Shown here: piece after piece, positions 22,147-29,448 of the stretch | How positions within the stretch are numbered: position 1 is the stretch's first letter | Layout of the letters: every line of letters begins with the position of its first letter | Origin: a virus | Virus record (IMG/VR): IMGVR_UViG_3300023174_000450 | Span: 1-32,067 of that record | Direction: 5' to 3' (one strand) | DNA: 32,067 nucleotides | Position numbers and translations under genes: made by a program | The notes under the pieces: generated by a model | Seen by the model: the letters and a program-made list of their open reading frames with translations, nothing else | Databases searched by the model: none | Told to the model about the DNA's origin: nothing

Positions 22147-22806
22147 ATGGCAAGCGAAATTATTGGCTCATCAATCAACTCAAAGGTTTTACAGAGGCAG
22201 AACTTTAGCAAAGAGCCTAATGGCCTAGAAACCATAATCGAGGCTTATGCAATTAAGACTGTAAATAGGGACACAATAGTTCCAGAGAGATTTACGCTTC
22301 ATTCTTCGTTCTCATCTTCTGCAAAGAAATATGCAAGAATGGCGGTAGATTCAGTTGTAACAGAAGAACAAGATGGCGGGATTACTCAAATGCTTGTTAC
22401 CTTTGTTGGCTTGACTACTTCAACTGGTCTCCCGCCACCCATCATAAGGCTTATCCCCACGGCTGGCGAGGGAGTCTACGGCCCACCATTGGTTATTGAG
22501 GCAGAGTATGTAACCGATGTGAGTGAGACAGAGTTTATGGCTGGGCAACTTTCACAAAATAATGGTGCAATTCCAGTATCAACATTCACGCCAACAATAA
22601 AAATGCCAACAATTATTAACGGAACGACAATGCCCAGAGACCCAAGAGAGCCTTTCTTTCAAGAAGGTGTTGGCCTTTTGGCTCAATACGGTGGCTATTG
22701 CTACTTGTCTATGTCTTGTGAAAGGCGCGGGCTTTTCTTGGTTGCTAGAAACACCTTTCACGAGGTACAAGAGCTTGCCACAATTTCGAGGGGAACATTA
22801 CGATAA
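22147..22806 (+). CDS. putative distal tail protein
   Basis: The 219-residue product directly follows the tape measure, where distal tail/baseplate hub proteins normally lie. It is beta-rich with a Pro/Thr-rich middle (PVSTFTPTIKMPTIINGTTM) and a C-terminal globular part with two Cys (GGYCYLSMSCERRGLF). No family signature is clear. Its stop overlaps the next start (TAATG). Confidence 0.45.
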   Translation: MASEIIGSSINSKVLQRQNFSKEPNGLETIIEAYAIKTVNRDTIVPERFTLHSSFSSSAKKYARMAVDSVVTEEQDGGITQMLVTFVGLTTSTGLPPPIIRLIPTAGEGVYGPPLVIEAEYVTDVSETEFMAGQLSQNNGAIPVSTFTPTIKMPTIINGTTMPRDPREPFFQEGVGLLAQYGGYCYLSMSCERRGLFLVARNTFHEVQELATISRGTLR

Positions 22807-23072
22807 TGAGAGAAAACAAGCTAAATGAATTGGGGGGTGTATCAATTCTTACAAAAGGGTTTTTTAATAGACTCATAAGAAGGATTGAATGCACAAAGCC
22901 TTTGGCTGGAAGCGGAATTACTATATCAGAAAAAGAGAATGGGTTTGAAATTTCTAGTAGTGGTGGAGGCGGTGGAGGTGGTGGAAGTATCGATGGATAT
23001 TCTGAAATATCGCTCAATGTTTGCTCAGGTGGAGAGTCGGTTGAAATTATTGTGCTTGGTAAGGTAGCTTAG
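22806..23072 (+). CDS. small tail-tip protein with an eight-glycine linker
   Basis: The 88-residue product has a helical start (NKLNELGGVSILTKGFFNRL), a GSGITISEKENGFEI segment of the kind repeated in virion tail proteins, a run of eight Gly (encoded at about 22964-22987), and a beta-type end. The GSGI...ENGFEIS motif is common in tail fibre trimerisation or joining segments. Probably a tip or fibre adaptor. Function inferred from place. Confidence 0.45.
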   Translation: MRENKLNELGGVSILTKGFFNRLIRRIECTKPLAGSGITISEKENGFEISSSGGGGGGGGSIDGYSEISLNVCSGGESVEIIVLGKVA

Positions 23073-23078
23073 GAGTAA

Positions 23079-23084
23079 TTGACA
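23079..23084 (+). promoter_or_regulatory. TTGACA start-proximal motif, site 6
   Basis: TTGACA follows a TAA (23076-23078) and begins 21 nt before ATG 23100. Confidence 0.4.
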
Positions 23085-23099
23085 CAATAGGACACTTAA

Positions 23100-24602
23100 A
23101 TGGCTCAAAGTTTAGACATTTACATCGACACAACCAACGGAAACCTTGTGGCCGCTGGGTCGGCTAGGAATGGCTTACTCCCCACCCTTACACGCAACGA
23201 CTCCTATAACCTTCGGGTTCGCTTGCAAGAAAGAGACCAGAGTGGACTTTTGCGAGATTTAGATTTAACTGGTTCTTCTGTTAAGCTGGGTATTGGTGGG
23301 ATTGATGGAGACCCAACGGACGGACAATTTAAGCTGGTTCTGAATAGCGTCACATCAAACGCTATTTCTTTCAACGCAACGACCACTCAAGTCTATAACG
23401 CCATTTCTGGAATTGCTGGTGCTGGTGTTAGCGTCACAACTTACGGCCAAGAACTATTTGCCTATCTTATCACATCTGCAACAGCGAATACGGCTATGTC
23501 GTTTGGTGGTTCTGCCTTTACCCTTTTCCCAACCAGTTCAGTTCTTGTAAGCACTCGCAGATTCCCCGCTTCTTCGGTTGCCGCCCAGCAAGTTATTCGC
23601 CTTGTTCGTAATCCCGCCGTATTTGCAGACACATTTGTTCCCTCTCCTACTGCTGGGGTTGTGTCGCTTACAAAAGTTCAAGATGGTTCTTCCACACAAA
23701 ACGAAACTTACAATCTTGCAGTAGGGGCAGATGCAGAAGGTGGCTCGGTTGTTCTTAATTTTGGGGCTAATTCGACTACGGCTATTGCCATCGGGGCAAA
23801 TGCAGTCTGCTTTGCAGAAGCCTTGAGTTCGGTTACCGGCGTTGGTAGTGGGAATGTAAGCGTGGATATTGGCAACAATGCTGGCAACTATTCTATTTCC
23901 TTTGTTCGTAGCCTTGGCTTAACTAATATCACAACTTCACTAACGCTTGATGCAAGCGGAGTTGTCTTTGGAAATTTCTTGCAGACTACGGTAACAATGG
24001 CAACTGCCGAGCTTGAGGAATTGTTTTCCGAAACTGGTTCAGACACAATCACCCCCAAGATTGAGGTTGAGCTAACGCAGAATGGAACACCAAAGACGGT
24101 TCTTCAAACTGATGTTATAGTTCGCCGAGATTTGCTCACGACTGGTTCTGCCGTTCCAGCCCCACAAGCGAGCTACCTGACAGCCACCGAGAGCTATGCC
24201 GCCTTTGTTAGCAGTCAGAATAATGTTGGCTTTTATGGCACAGCACCTACCGTCAGGCCATCTAACATAAATGTTGTCTCCGGCCTAATCAATGTTGGGC
24301 TAATTGCAAATGGGGCAACTTATGGTGTGATGCCACAAAGCATACAAACTATAACACTTCTTGCCTCAGTCACTTTTGGAACTATAAATGCAAACGATCA
24401 GCACTATCGCGATGTAGTGGTTACCGGTGCGGCAGTGAATGATATTGTGCTTATTGGACTGCCTACCGCCATTTCAGCAGGGGCAATAATTCAAGGAGTG
24501 GCATATAAAGCAAATACTGTCTGTCTGAGTTGCACAAACGCAGATAATGCTTCAATCAATGTAAATACCGCAACCTACCGAGTCACCGTCATAGGCTATT
24601 AA
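23100..24602 (+). CDS. large tail-tip/baseplate structural protein
   Basis: The 500-residue product is beta-rich and Thr/Val/Ala-rich throughout. The first part (LPTLTRNDSYNLRVRLQERD) resembles N-terminal anchoring domains of upper-baseplate or fibre proteins. A central pair of similar units (DGQFKLVLNSVTSNAISFNA and EGGSVVLNFGANSTTAIAIG), each ending near AGVSVTTY/GNVSVDIG, suggests internal duplication. The C-terminal 100 residues (DQHYRDVVVTGAAVNDIVLI) form a separate beta domain. As the largest protein downstream of the tape measure, it is a candidate receptor-binding or tip protein. Family unknown. Confidence 0.5.
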   Translation: MAQSLDIYIDTTNGNLVAAGSARNGLLPTLTRNDSYNLRVRLQERDQSGLLRDLDLTGSSVKLGIGGIDGDPTDGQFKLVLNSVTSNAISFNATTTQVYNAISGIAGAGVSVTTYGQELFAYLITSATANTAMSFGGSAFTLFPTSSVLVSTRRFPASSVAAQQVIRLVRNPAVFADTFVPSPTAGVVSLTKVQDGSSTQNETYNLAVGADAEGGSVVLNFGANSTTAIAIGANAVCFAEALSSVTGVGSGNVSVDIGNNAGNYSISFVRSLGLTNITTSLTLDASGVVFGNFLQTTVTMATAELEELFSETGSDTITPKIEVELTQNGTPKTVLQTDVIVRRDLLTTGSAVPAPQASYLTATESYAAFVSSQNNVGFYGTAPTVRPSNINVVSGLINVGLIANGATYGVMPQSIQTITLLASVTFGTINANDQHYRDVVVTGAAVNDIVLIGLPTAISAGAIIQGVAYKANTVCLSCTNADNASINVNTATYRVTVIGY

Positions 24603-24606
24603 CGCA

Positions 24607-24618
24607 GGGCAGTTGCCC
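24607..24618 (+). other. small hairpin in the 24603-24658 spacer
   Basis: GGGCAGTTGCCC folds as a short stem with no T-run. AGTTGC is repeated at 24628. It may separate transcripts or only be a chance dyad. Nothing else is seen in the spacer. Confidence 0.25.
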
Positions 24619-24658
24619 ATAATTATAGTTGCTCTGGGTGACTAACTAAAATTTAACT

Positions 24659-25375
24659 ATGGCTTTAAGGTTAATCACAAACTTGTGTGATGGTGGAACT
24701 GGATGTTGCGATTGTGATTGTGAAAGAGTAACCAGTATTCCGGGTGGGTGTGATGGCTGTAAATACACGGTAACCGTAGATATTTCTGGAAGTTACGCAT
24801 ATGTGGCCGAGGACTACGAGTGTGGATTAAAATACCTTAATCAATATGGGTATATACAGAAAACTGGTGATTTGATATTTTCTCCAAATGGTTCGCTAGA
24901 GTTAATTCAAAATTGTGCTGGCACATATTCTTACAGAGACGAAGATTGCAACCCAGACGGAGGGTCGGCATATTGTTGTTGCCAAGCAGAAGATTGCTCA
25001 CCGCAGAATGAATGTTATAGGCATATTTTTATGTCTGGAACTTGCGGTCAAGAACCTTCTTGTTCATTCACAACAGAAGGTTCGCCTCCATTCCAAGTAA
25101 AAGTAGATACATTTCTTGAATCACCAAAAGATTGCTCATTTATCATATCAGGCAGACTTGAAGCAAATAAACAGATTGTTATAACTGGGGTGGATATAGA
25201 TTTGGGCTTTCCTCCGCTTGGGTTTGAAGGACCGAGCGATTACGGAACATATCCAGTAACTATTCAATTTCCAGAGGGGTCTCCAGTAGAGTCTCAAACA
25301 GTAAATTTATATAGCACCTCGTATAACCTTCCCGGTGAAGTTAAAAATTTATCTGCATCTATAATTATATCTTAA
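24659..25375 (+). CDS. cysteine-rich secreted- or virion-type protein
   Basis: The 238-residue product has an exceptional number of Cys (over twenty) concentrated in the first 135 residues: CCDCDCE, GGCDGCKY, CGLKYL, YCCCQAEDC, NECYRH, TCGQEPSC. The last 100 residues form a Cys-poor beta region (QIVITGVDIDLGFPPLGFEG and on). There is no clear signal peptide. The Cys pattern is knottin- or zinc-cluster-like. It could be a disulfide- or metal-stabilised tip protein. Family not recognised. Placed after the tail-tip gene. Confidence 0.5.
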   Translation: MALRLITNLCDGGTGCCDCDCERVTSIPGGCDGCKYTVTVDISGSYAYVAEDYECGLKYLNQYGYIQKTGDLIFSPNGSLELIQNCAGTYSYRDEDCNPDGGSAYCCCQAEDCSPQNECYRHIFMSGTCGQEPSCSFTTEGSPPFQVKVDTFLESPKDCSFIISGRLEANKQIVITGVDIDLGFPPLGFEGPSDYGTYPVTIQFPEGSPVESQTVNLYSTSYNLPGEVKNLSASIIIS

Positions 25376-25380
25376 TCTTT

Positions 25381-25779
25381 ATGATTTTTTCTAAACAACA
25401 ATTCGACAGCATATCAGAAGAATACAGAAAAAAAATAATTGAGTCTGGTGGGATAATTACAAAATCTGGTGGTGTTGTTTTTGACGAAAGCCAAATAGTT
25501 AGAGAGCAACACAACCCGAATCTACCAAAGAAAATTAAAAACTTTGCTGGCTCTATGACCAGATGGGCTTGTGGGGGATTTAGGAAAGTCGGACAAGATG
25601 TTTATGATAAGCGAATGGGTATCTGTAATGACTGCCAGTTCTGGGACAAGGATGGAAACTTGAGAATGGGAAAGTGCTTAAAGTGTGGATGTAGTGGTGT
25701 AAAGCTATGGTTAGGCCACGAAAAATGTCCTATTGATAAATGGGATATAGAACCCTTGACACCCTCCCAATCAGTATGA
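25381..25779 (+). CDS. zinc-ribbon phage protein
   Basis: The 132-residue product carries a C-terminal cysteine array: ICNDCQFWDKDG, GKCLKCGCSGVKLWL and EKCPIDKW (about residues 82-120). Three pairs of this kind form a zinc-ribbon-like site. The pattern matches short proteins common in marine and freshwater phages. It lies at the border of tail and lysis genes and follows another Cys-rich gene. Function unknown. Confidence 0.55.
   Translation: MIFSKQQFDSISEEYRKKIIESGGIITKSGGVVFDESQIVREQHNPNLPKKIKNFAGSMTRWACGGFRKVGQDVYDKRMGICNDCQFWDKDGNLRMGKCLKCGCSGVKLWLGHEKCPIDKWDIEPLTPSQSV
25756..25761 (+). promoter_or_regulatory. TTGACA start-proximal motif, site 7
   Basis: TTGACA lies inside the end of the zinc-ribbon gene and begins 20 nt before ATG 25776. 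No obvious Shine-Dalgarno follows. Confidence 0.35.
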
Positions 25780-25946
25780 ATCAACTACTAGCCTTTGTTC
25801 AGTCGCAGGACATCTTTGCTTGGGTCGGAGCTTTGGTTGCACTTCTCTCTGCCGTCATCGCCGTTGCTTCTTTGATTCCCGGTGACGAGCCAGAGACCAC
25901 ACTCCGCAAGGTTGTTGATTTCCTCTCGAAGTTTTCTAGGAAATAA
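25776..25946 (+). CDS. holin-like small membrane protein
   Basis: The 56-residue product has one transmembrane segment (FAWVGALVALLSAVIAVASL, about 14-33), then an acidic turn and a basic C-terminal tail ending SKFSRK. Short one-span proteins with a basic end directly before spanin and lysin genes are typical holins or pinholins. Start at 25776 overlaps the zinc-ribbon gene end (ATGA); an in-frame upstream ATG (25740) would place it deep in that gene. Confidence 0.6.
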   Translation: MNQLLAFVQSQDIFAWVGALVALLSAVIAVASLIPGDEPETTLRKVVDFLSKFSRK

Positions 25947-25949
25947 AAG

Positions 25950-26111
25950 ATGTGGGAGGCCATTCTCGCCTCGCTTGCTGGTGTGATAGGAATTATTGCT
26001 TGGTGGACAAAGAACAGAGCCAAGACTCGCAAGGAAAGAGACGATGAAGAAATTGCCTACAAACGCCGTCTCCGTGATACGGAAGTCGATTCTTGGATTC
26101 ATCGTCGCTAG
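25950..26111 (+). CDS. inner-membrane spanin-like protein, very short
   Basis: The 53-residue product has an N-terminal membrane helix (WEAILASLAGVIGIIAWW, residues 2-19) followed by a highly charged stretch (NRAKTRKERDDEEIAYKRRL) ending DSWIHRR. That is the i-spanin plan. It overlaps, in another frame, the lipoprotein gene 26044..26322, as Rz/Rz1 genes do. It is much shorter than lambda Rz (153 residues), so it could instead be a second holin-type protein. Confidence 0.5.
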   Translation: MWEAILASLAGVIGIIAWWTKNRAKTRKERDDEEIAYKRRLRDTEVDSWIHRR

Positions 26112-26322
26112 TTTGATTTGTGGGTGTGCGACCACCCGCCCTTACGACATTGGCGAAGTCCCGAACCAAGATTCGATTACCGATTACATTATGCGGTGGG
26201 ACAAGCTCGACCGAACAAAAGCAACACCAGAAGAATACAGACAGCTTTTTGGGCAATCGCTCAAAACGATTTCTCGACTTGTGGAGGAAAATGAAAAACT
26301 CCGAAAAAGGCTTGACCAGTAA
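26044..26322 (+). CDS. o-spanin-like lipoprotein
   Basis: The 92-residue product has a signal segment (VIRKSILGFIVASLICGC) with a lipobox ICGC, then a soluble helical part with a C-terminal coiled coil (LFGQSLKTISRLVEENEKLR). It would be an outer-membrane lipoprotein that partners the short inner-membrane protein 25950..26111 for outer-membrane disruption. ATG 26044 follows AAGGAAAGAG; the longer upstream reading is less likely. Its stop overlaps the lysin start (TAATG). Confidence 0.65.
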   Translation: MKKLPTNAVSVIRKSILGFIVASLICGCATTRPYDIGEVPNQDSITDYIMRWDKLDRTKATPEEYRQLFGQSLKTISRLVEENEKLRKRLDQ

Positions 26323-26828
26323 TGACGATTCGAGAGGCGGTGGAGAGGTCAAGAAGCCACATCGAAAAGTGTGAGCCTAGTTTTGGGAAGAGGGTGGCGG
26401 CTTGGTACTCCGAGTTGATGAGCAAAAAGATTCCAGTTTTGATCTACTGCTCAACCAGAACGCCCCAAGAGCAAGAGGAGCTATACGCCCAAGGACGGAC
26501 AAAGGCAGGGAGGAAAGTCACAAACGCTCGTGGAATACCGCCACAATCGCTCCACATTGACCTAGGCAAGGGGGCACACGCCATTGACTATGTTCCCCTT
26601 GCTCGTACTCCGACTAACGATTTAATCCCATCTTGGGACGATGACCAAACATATTCGATCTGCCAGAAGATCGCACAGAAACACCAGCTACGGCATTTAG
26701 ATTGGGAGCAACCCCACCTTGAGGATGCAACAATTTCTGGGTGGAGGGAATTAGTATCCCCACAAAAGCAACAAGTGAATAATCAAAAAGTTTCTCTAGT
26801 CTCCAAACGCCCTTGGTCTAGCAGATAA
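26322..26828 (+). CDS. endolysin, M15-family peptidase
   Basis: The 168-residue product shows the M15 zinc peptidase signature: SLHIDLGKGAHAIDY (76-90) giving zinc ligands His78 and Asp89, and WEQPHLE (128-134) giving His132. The preceding STRTPQEQEELYAQGRTKAG is also typical of VanY/L-Ala-D-Glu peptidases of phages. It cleaves peptide cross-links or stems of peptidoglycan. The spacing between His78 and Asp89 is longer than usual (inserted DLGKG). The last 20 residues are a basic tail. Follows holin- and spanin-like genes. Confidence 0.85.
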   Translation: MTIREAVERSRSHIEKCEPSFGKRVAAWYSELMSKKIPVLIYCSTRTPQEQEELYAQGRTKAGRKVTNARGIPPQSLHIDLGKGAHAIDYVPLARTPTNDLIPSWDDDQTYSICQKIAQKHQLRHLDWEQPHLEDATISGWRELVSPQKQQVNNQKVSLVSKRPWSSR

Positions 26829-26832
26829 AAGG

Positions 26833-27192
26833 ATGACATCTGAACAGAGCGTGGAGAAAACCCAAAAGCATTTTACAAAAAAACACGAACTTCATTTAAC
26901 GACCTTGCAAGTTGCGGCGGTCGAATCGATGGAGAAGAAATACAAGCGGGGAGTTGAGGAACACGGCGGGACAAAACTTTGGGAGATGCCAGCGGTAAAA
27001 CTCGTTGAGAATGCAATCGAGGAAGCAACCGATCAGCTAACCTATCTGCTCACCCTTCGCTCCCAAATGCACATCGTTATGGAATTAGCTAGGGACGGAT
27101 GCACGGATGAAACATTGACAAATCCTAGAGCTAGAGAGTGTTGTCACCTTATTTACACAACATTGACTGGTCAATCTAAACCCCCTTTATGA
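26833..27192 (+). CDS. MazG-like/NTP-pyrophosphohydrolase-related protein (putative)
   Basis: The 119-residue product has MEKKYKRGVEEHGGTKLWEM (about 34-53) and LVENAIEEATDQLTYLLTLR (about 57-76), resembling the EExxE/D-type helices of all-alpha NTP pyrophosphatases. The family match is not certain. First gene after lysis; its end overlaps the phosphoesterase start (ATGA). A nucleotide-pool role would suit the early genes downstream. Confidence 0.45.
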   Translation: MTSEQSVEKTQKHFTKKHELHLTTLQVAAVESMEKKYKRGVEEHGGTKLWEMPAVKLVENAIEEATDQLTYLLTLRSQMHIVMELARDGCTDETLTNPRARECCHLIYTTLTGQSKPPL

Positions 27193-27938
27193 AGCCCATT
27201 AAATTCGTTGCTTGTGGGGATGTCCACGGCGACGAGCAAGATGCTCCTTCGGTAAAGGCTCTACTCTCTTTTACCAAGGAATACATCGGCAAGGATGGGG
27301 GGCTTGTGGTGTGCATCGGTGACCTCTGGGACTTCCGAGCTATTCGCAAAGGAGCAGGGGACGAGGAGCAAGCATCCAGCTTGCAGAAGGATTGGGATGC
27401 GGGGGAAGATTTTATTCGGGAGTTTTTTTCCTACGGAGATGAGAGGGTGTTCCTTCGAGGCAACCACGATGAACGAATCTATGACTTGAGCCGTAACTCT
27501 CGAAGCGGAATAGCGAGGGACTATGCCAACGATGGGATTGAAAACATCGAGGCCATTATGAAAGAGACAAGGGGAAGAATGTTCCCCTATGATTCTGTTG
27601 CTGGTATCTACAAGTGCGGGACGCTCTCATTCGCACACGGCTATGGCCACGCTATGCACTCGGCAAAGCAACACGCCGATGCTTACGGAGATGTTATCTT
27701 CGGTCATACCCACGCTATTGATTATTTCCGTAGCGTCTCCATTGACCCTCGAACCGGGTATAACATCGGATGCCTATGCAACAAAACTCCCGAATACAAT
27801 CGAGGCCAGTTGCGTAGATTAAGATGGCAACACGGCTGGGCTTATGGAATGATTCACCCCGACAAGACCCACGATGTATTCCAAGCACGACAACGAGGAA
27901 ACAAGTTCCACCTACCCACAAACATAAAATCCTTCTAA
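27189..27938 (+). CDS. calcineurin-like metallophosphoesterase
   Basis: The 249-residue protein has the full set of metallophosphoesterase motifs: GDVHG (10-14), GDLWD (about 44-48), GNHDER (about 90-95) and GHTH (about 172-175), with the Asp/His/Asn residues for two metals in place. Phage members act on nucleotides, polynucleotide ends or phosphoproteins; the substrate is not evident. The stop overlaps the next start (TAATG). Confidence 0.88.
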   Translation: MKPIKFVACGDVHGDEQDAPSVKALLSFTKEYIGKDGGLVVCIGDLWDFRAIRKGAGDEEQASSLQKDWDAGEDFIREFFSYGDERVFLRGNHDERIYDLSRNSRSGIARDYANDGIENIEAIMKETRGRMFPYDSVAGIYKCGTLSFAHGYGHAMHSAKQHADAYGDVIFGHTHAIDYFRSVSIDPRTGYNIGCLCNKTPEYNRGQLRRLRWQHGWAYGMIHPDKTHDVFQARQRGNKFHLPTNIKSF

Positions 27939-28204
27939 TGAAATCCCAACGAAATCCTTGGCAGAAACTTCTCGAAGAACACATCCAAAATAAAGAATGC
28001 CCTCCACGACCAGAGGGATTTAAGACAAGGGCAGAGATAATGGAATTGAGTGGGAAAAAATCTAGTTCCATCGACCGCCTACTCCGTGAACTCCTAGAAA
28101 AAAAGAAATTGGAGGTTATGAAAATTAAGGTTGTCCTTTCAAATAAGAAGGGACACACATTCTTTCGGTGGATAAAAGCCTACAAAATGCTAGACAAAAA
28201 ATAA
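27938..28204 (+). CDS. small winged-helix-like protein
   Basis: The 88-residue product has RAEIMELSGKKSSSIDRLLR (about 31-50), which reads like a helix-turn-helix/winged-helix DNA-binding core, followed by a two-strand wing (KKLEVMKIKVVLSNKKGHTF) and a basic end. Start 27938 overlaps the phosphoesterase stop. Could be a regulator of early genes. Inference from pattern. Confidence 0.5.
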   Translation: MKSQRNPWQKLLEEHIQNKECPPRPEGFKTRAEIMELSGKKSSSIDRLLRELLEKKKLEVMKIKVVLSNKKGHTFFRWIKAYKMLDKK

Positions 28205-28241
28205 ACTTGTGTTGCTTGTTTGGTTGTGAGACTTGTTCTGA

Positions 28242-28415
28242 ATGAACTGCATTTGCCCACATTGTAAAAAAGAAATCCCAGCATCTAGTTTTACTGGACA
28301 GATTGGGAAAATTAAAACCGAAGCCAAAAGACTTGCCTCTATCGTGAATGGCAAGAAAGGTGGCAGACCCAAGCTAAAGAAGCTACTAGACCCAATTTTA
28401 GCTAAAAGTATTTAA
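28242..28415 (+). CDS. 57-residue Cys-containing basic protein
   Basis: The product begins MNCICPHCKKEIPA (three clustered Cys, one zinc-knuckle half) and continues with AKRLASIVNGKKGGRPKLKK. NGKKGGRPK-type segments recur in small bacterial and phage DNA-associated proteins, and GRPK is AT-hook-like. A nucleic-acid-binding role is plausible. Weak ribosome site. Confidence 0.5.
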   Translation: MNCICPHCKKEIPASSFTGQIGKIKTEAKRLASIVNGKKGGRPKLKKLLDPILAKSI

Positions 28416-28428
28416 CTACACATTAACT

Positions 28429-28482
28429 ACTTACAAACAATCGTAAATAAACCATTGACAAGTTGTGGGGGTGTGATAGGGT
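28429..28482 (+). promoter_or_regulatory. candidate promoter for the small early genes
   Basis: ACTTACA (28429-28435) precedes TTGACA (28455-28460), followed after 16 bp by TAGGGT (28477-28482). The -10 matches only three bases of consensus. The preceding 28416-28454 spacer is AT-rich. The repeat shared with 749-853 suggests a common regulator. Confidence 0.35.
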
Positions 28483-28488
28483 CGTCGT

Positions 28489-28575
28489 ATGAACAAAATC
28501 CTAGTCGGTTATATAGTTGGGCTAATCGTGGGTGCTGGCCTAACCCTTGTCATTGTCGAGAAGTTTTTGAATTAA
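28489..28575 (+). CDS. 28-residue membrane peptide
   Basis: The ORF encodes MNKILVGYIVGLIVGAGLTL, then VIVEKFLN, one transmembrane helix with Lys3 and Gly repeats. It lies directly behind a promoter-like sequence and before another small secreted/membrane gene. No strong ribosome site. Function unknown. Confidence 0.4.
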   Translation: MNKILVGYIVGLIVGAGLTLVIVEKFLN

Positions 28576-28579
28576 ATTT

Positions 28580-28861
28580 ATGAAGCAAAATTTATTATCT
28601 CTATTTCTAGCGATGCTACTTCTTGTTGGTGGAGAATATGAGATTACTCATACATCTGGCAGGGTGAGTTACTGCAAGATTGTGGACATCCTTTCAGATG
28701 GTGACTATGTGATAAACCACCCAACTAAAATCTATGGCTTTAATTCTGGAAGAATCCCTATTGTTAAATGGTCAAATGAACAAATCCTATTGTCCTATAT
28801 TGATATTAGTGAGGCCAGAATCCTTCGTCTGCCTAGAAAACAATCTTTACAATCAAACTAA
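28580..28861 (+). CDS. small secreted hypothetical protein
   Basis: The 93-residue product begins with a hydrophobic signal-like segment (MKQNLLSLFLAMLLLVGG) followed by a beta-type domain (YEITHTSGRVSYCKIVDILS; YVINHPTKIYGFNSGRIPIV). The domain looks like a small beta barrel. Probably exported or membrane anchored. No family recognised. Confidence 0.5.
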   Translation: MKQNLLSLFLAMLLLVGGEYEITHTSGRVSYCKIVDILSDGDYVINHPTKIYGFNSGRIPIVKWSNEQILLSYIDISEARILRLPRKQSLQSN

Positions 28862-28881
28862 AAATCCTACAATAAGTAAAT

Positions 28882-29448
28882 ATGAAATCCTTAATCCCAC
28901 TACCAGCAAAACCAATGGGTTCATCTGCACCAGCTTCACACGAAGGTTTTGCGAAACGATCTGCCATTGAAGGCAAATTAAATGGATGGCGAGGCTTATT
29001 TAATCAAAAGACTGGCATCGGATATAACCGCCACGGAAAGATTGCATCCAACCATAATTTAATGGTAGAGCGTCTCTCCAATGCTGGCATAAAAGCCCCT
29101 TATATTGATTGTGAAATTATGGGACAACGCACCAAGACCGGCAAGGGAACGATAGTAGTTATGGACGCATTCGACCCAGCCAATCCAAAGCCCTACGAAG
29201 AACGAATGAAAGAGATAGAGCATTTGGAGGCCGTCACCTTTGATGTGCAAGATAATAAACTCCTACGCTTTGTTCGCCTTGCCCATCATAAAATAAACTC
29301 CATTTGGGAAGAAATGAACTATCAGAACAATAAAGCAGGGGAAATAATATGGGAGGGATTTGTGATGAAATCTCTTGGGAAATATCCATTTATTACAAAC
29401 CCAAACTATGTGTCACCAGAATGGCAAAAACAGAGGATACGCTGGTGA
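28882..29448 (+). CDS. minimal ATP-dependent DNA ligase-like nucleotidyltransferase
   Basis: The 188-residue product carries ligase/capping-type motifs: motif I EGKLNGWRG (30-38, Lys32 as likely adenylated residue; KLNG in place of the usual KxDG), YIDCEIMG (74-81, motif III/IIIa region), WEGFVMKS (157-164, motif IV), and a motif V-like YVSPEWQKQRI near the end. It lacks an OB-fold domain, so it is near the smallest size for this superfamily. The Asp-to-Asn change in motif I is notable. It may seal nicks, or act in a different nucleotidyl transfer. Confidence 0.7.
   Translation: MKSLIPLPAKPMGSSAPASHEGFAKRSAIEGKLNGWRGLFNQKTGIGYNRHGKIASNHNLMVERLSNAGIKAPYIDCEIMGQRTKTGKGTIVVMDAFDPANPKPYEERMKEIEHLEAVTFDVQDNKLLRFVRLAHHKINSIWEEMNYQNNKAGEIIWEGFVMKSLGKYPFITNPNYVSPEWQKQRIRW

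Noticed and set aside
24607-24650. Possible riboswitch before the Cys-rich gene
   Set aside because: Only a short GGGC/GCCC dyad and an AGTTGC repeat are seen; there is no known aptamer pattern in the 56-nt spacer.
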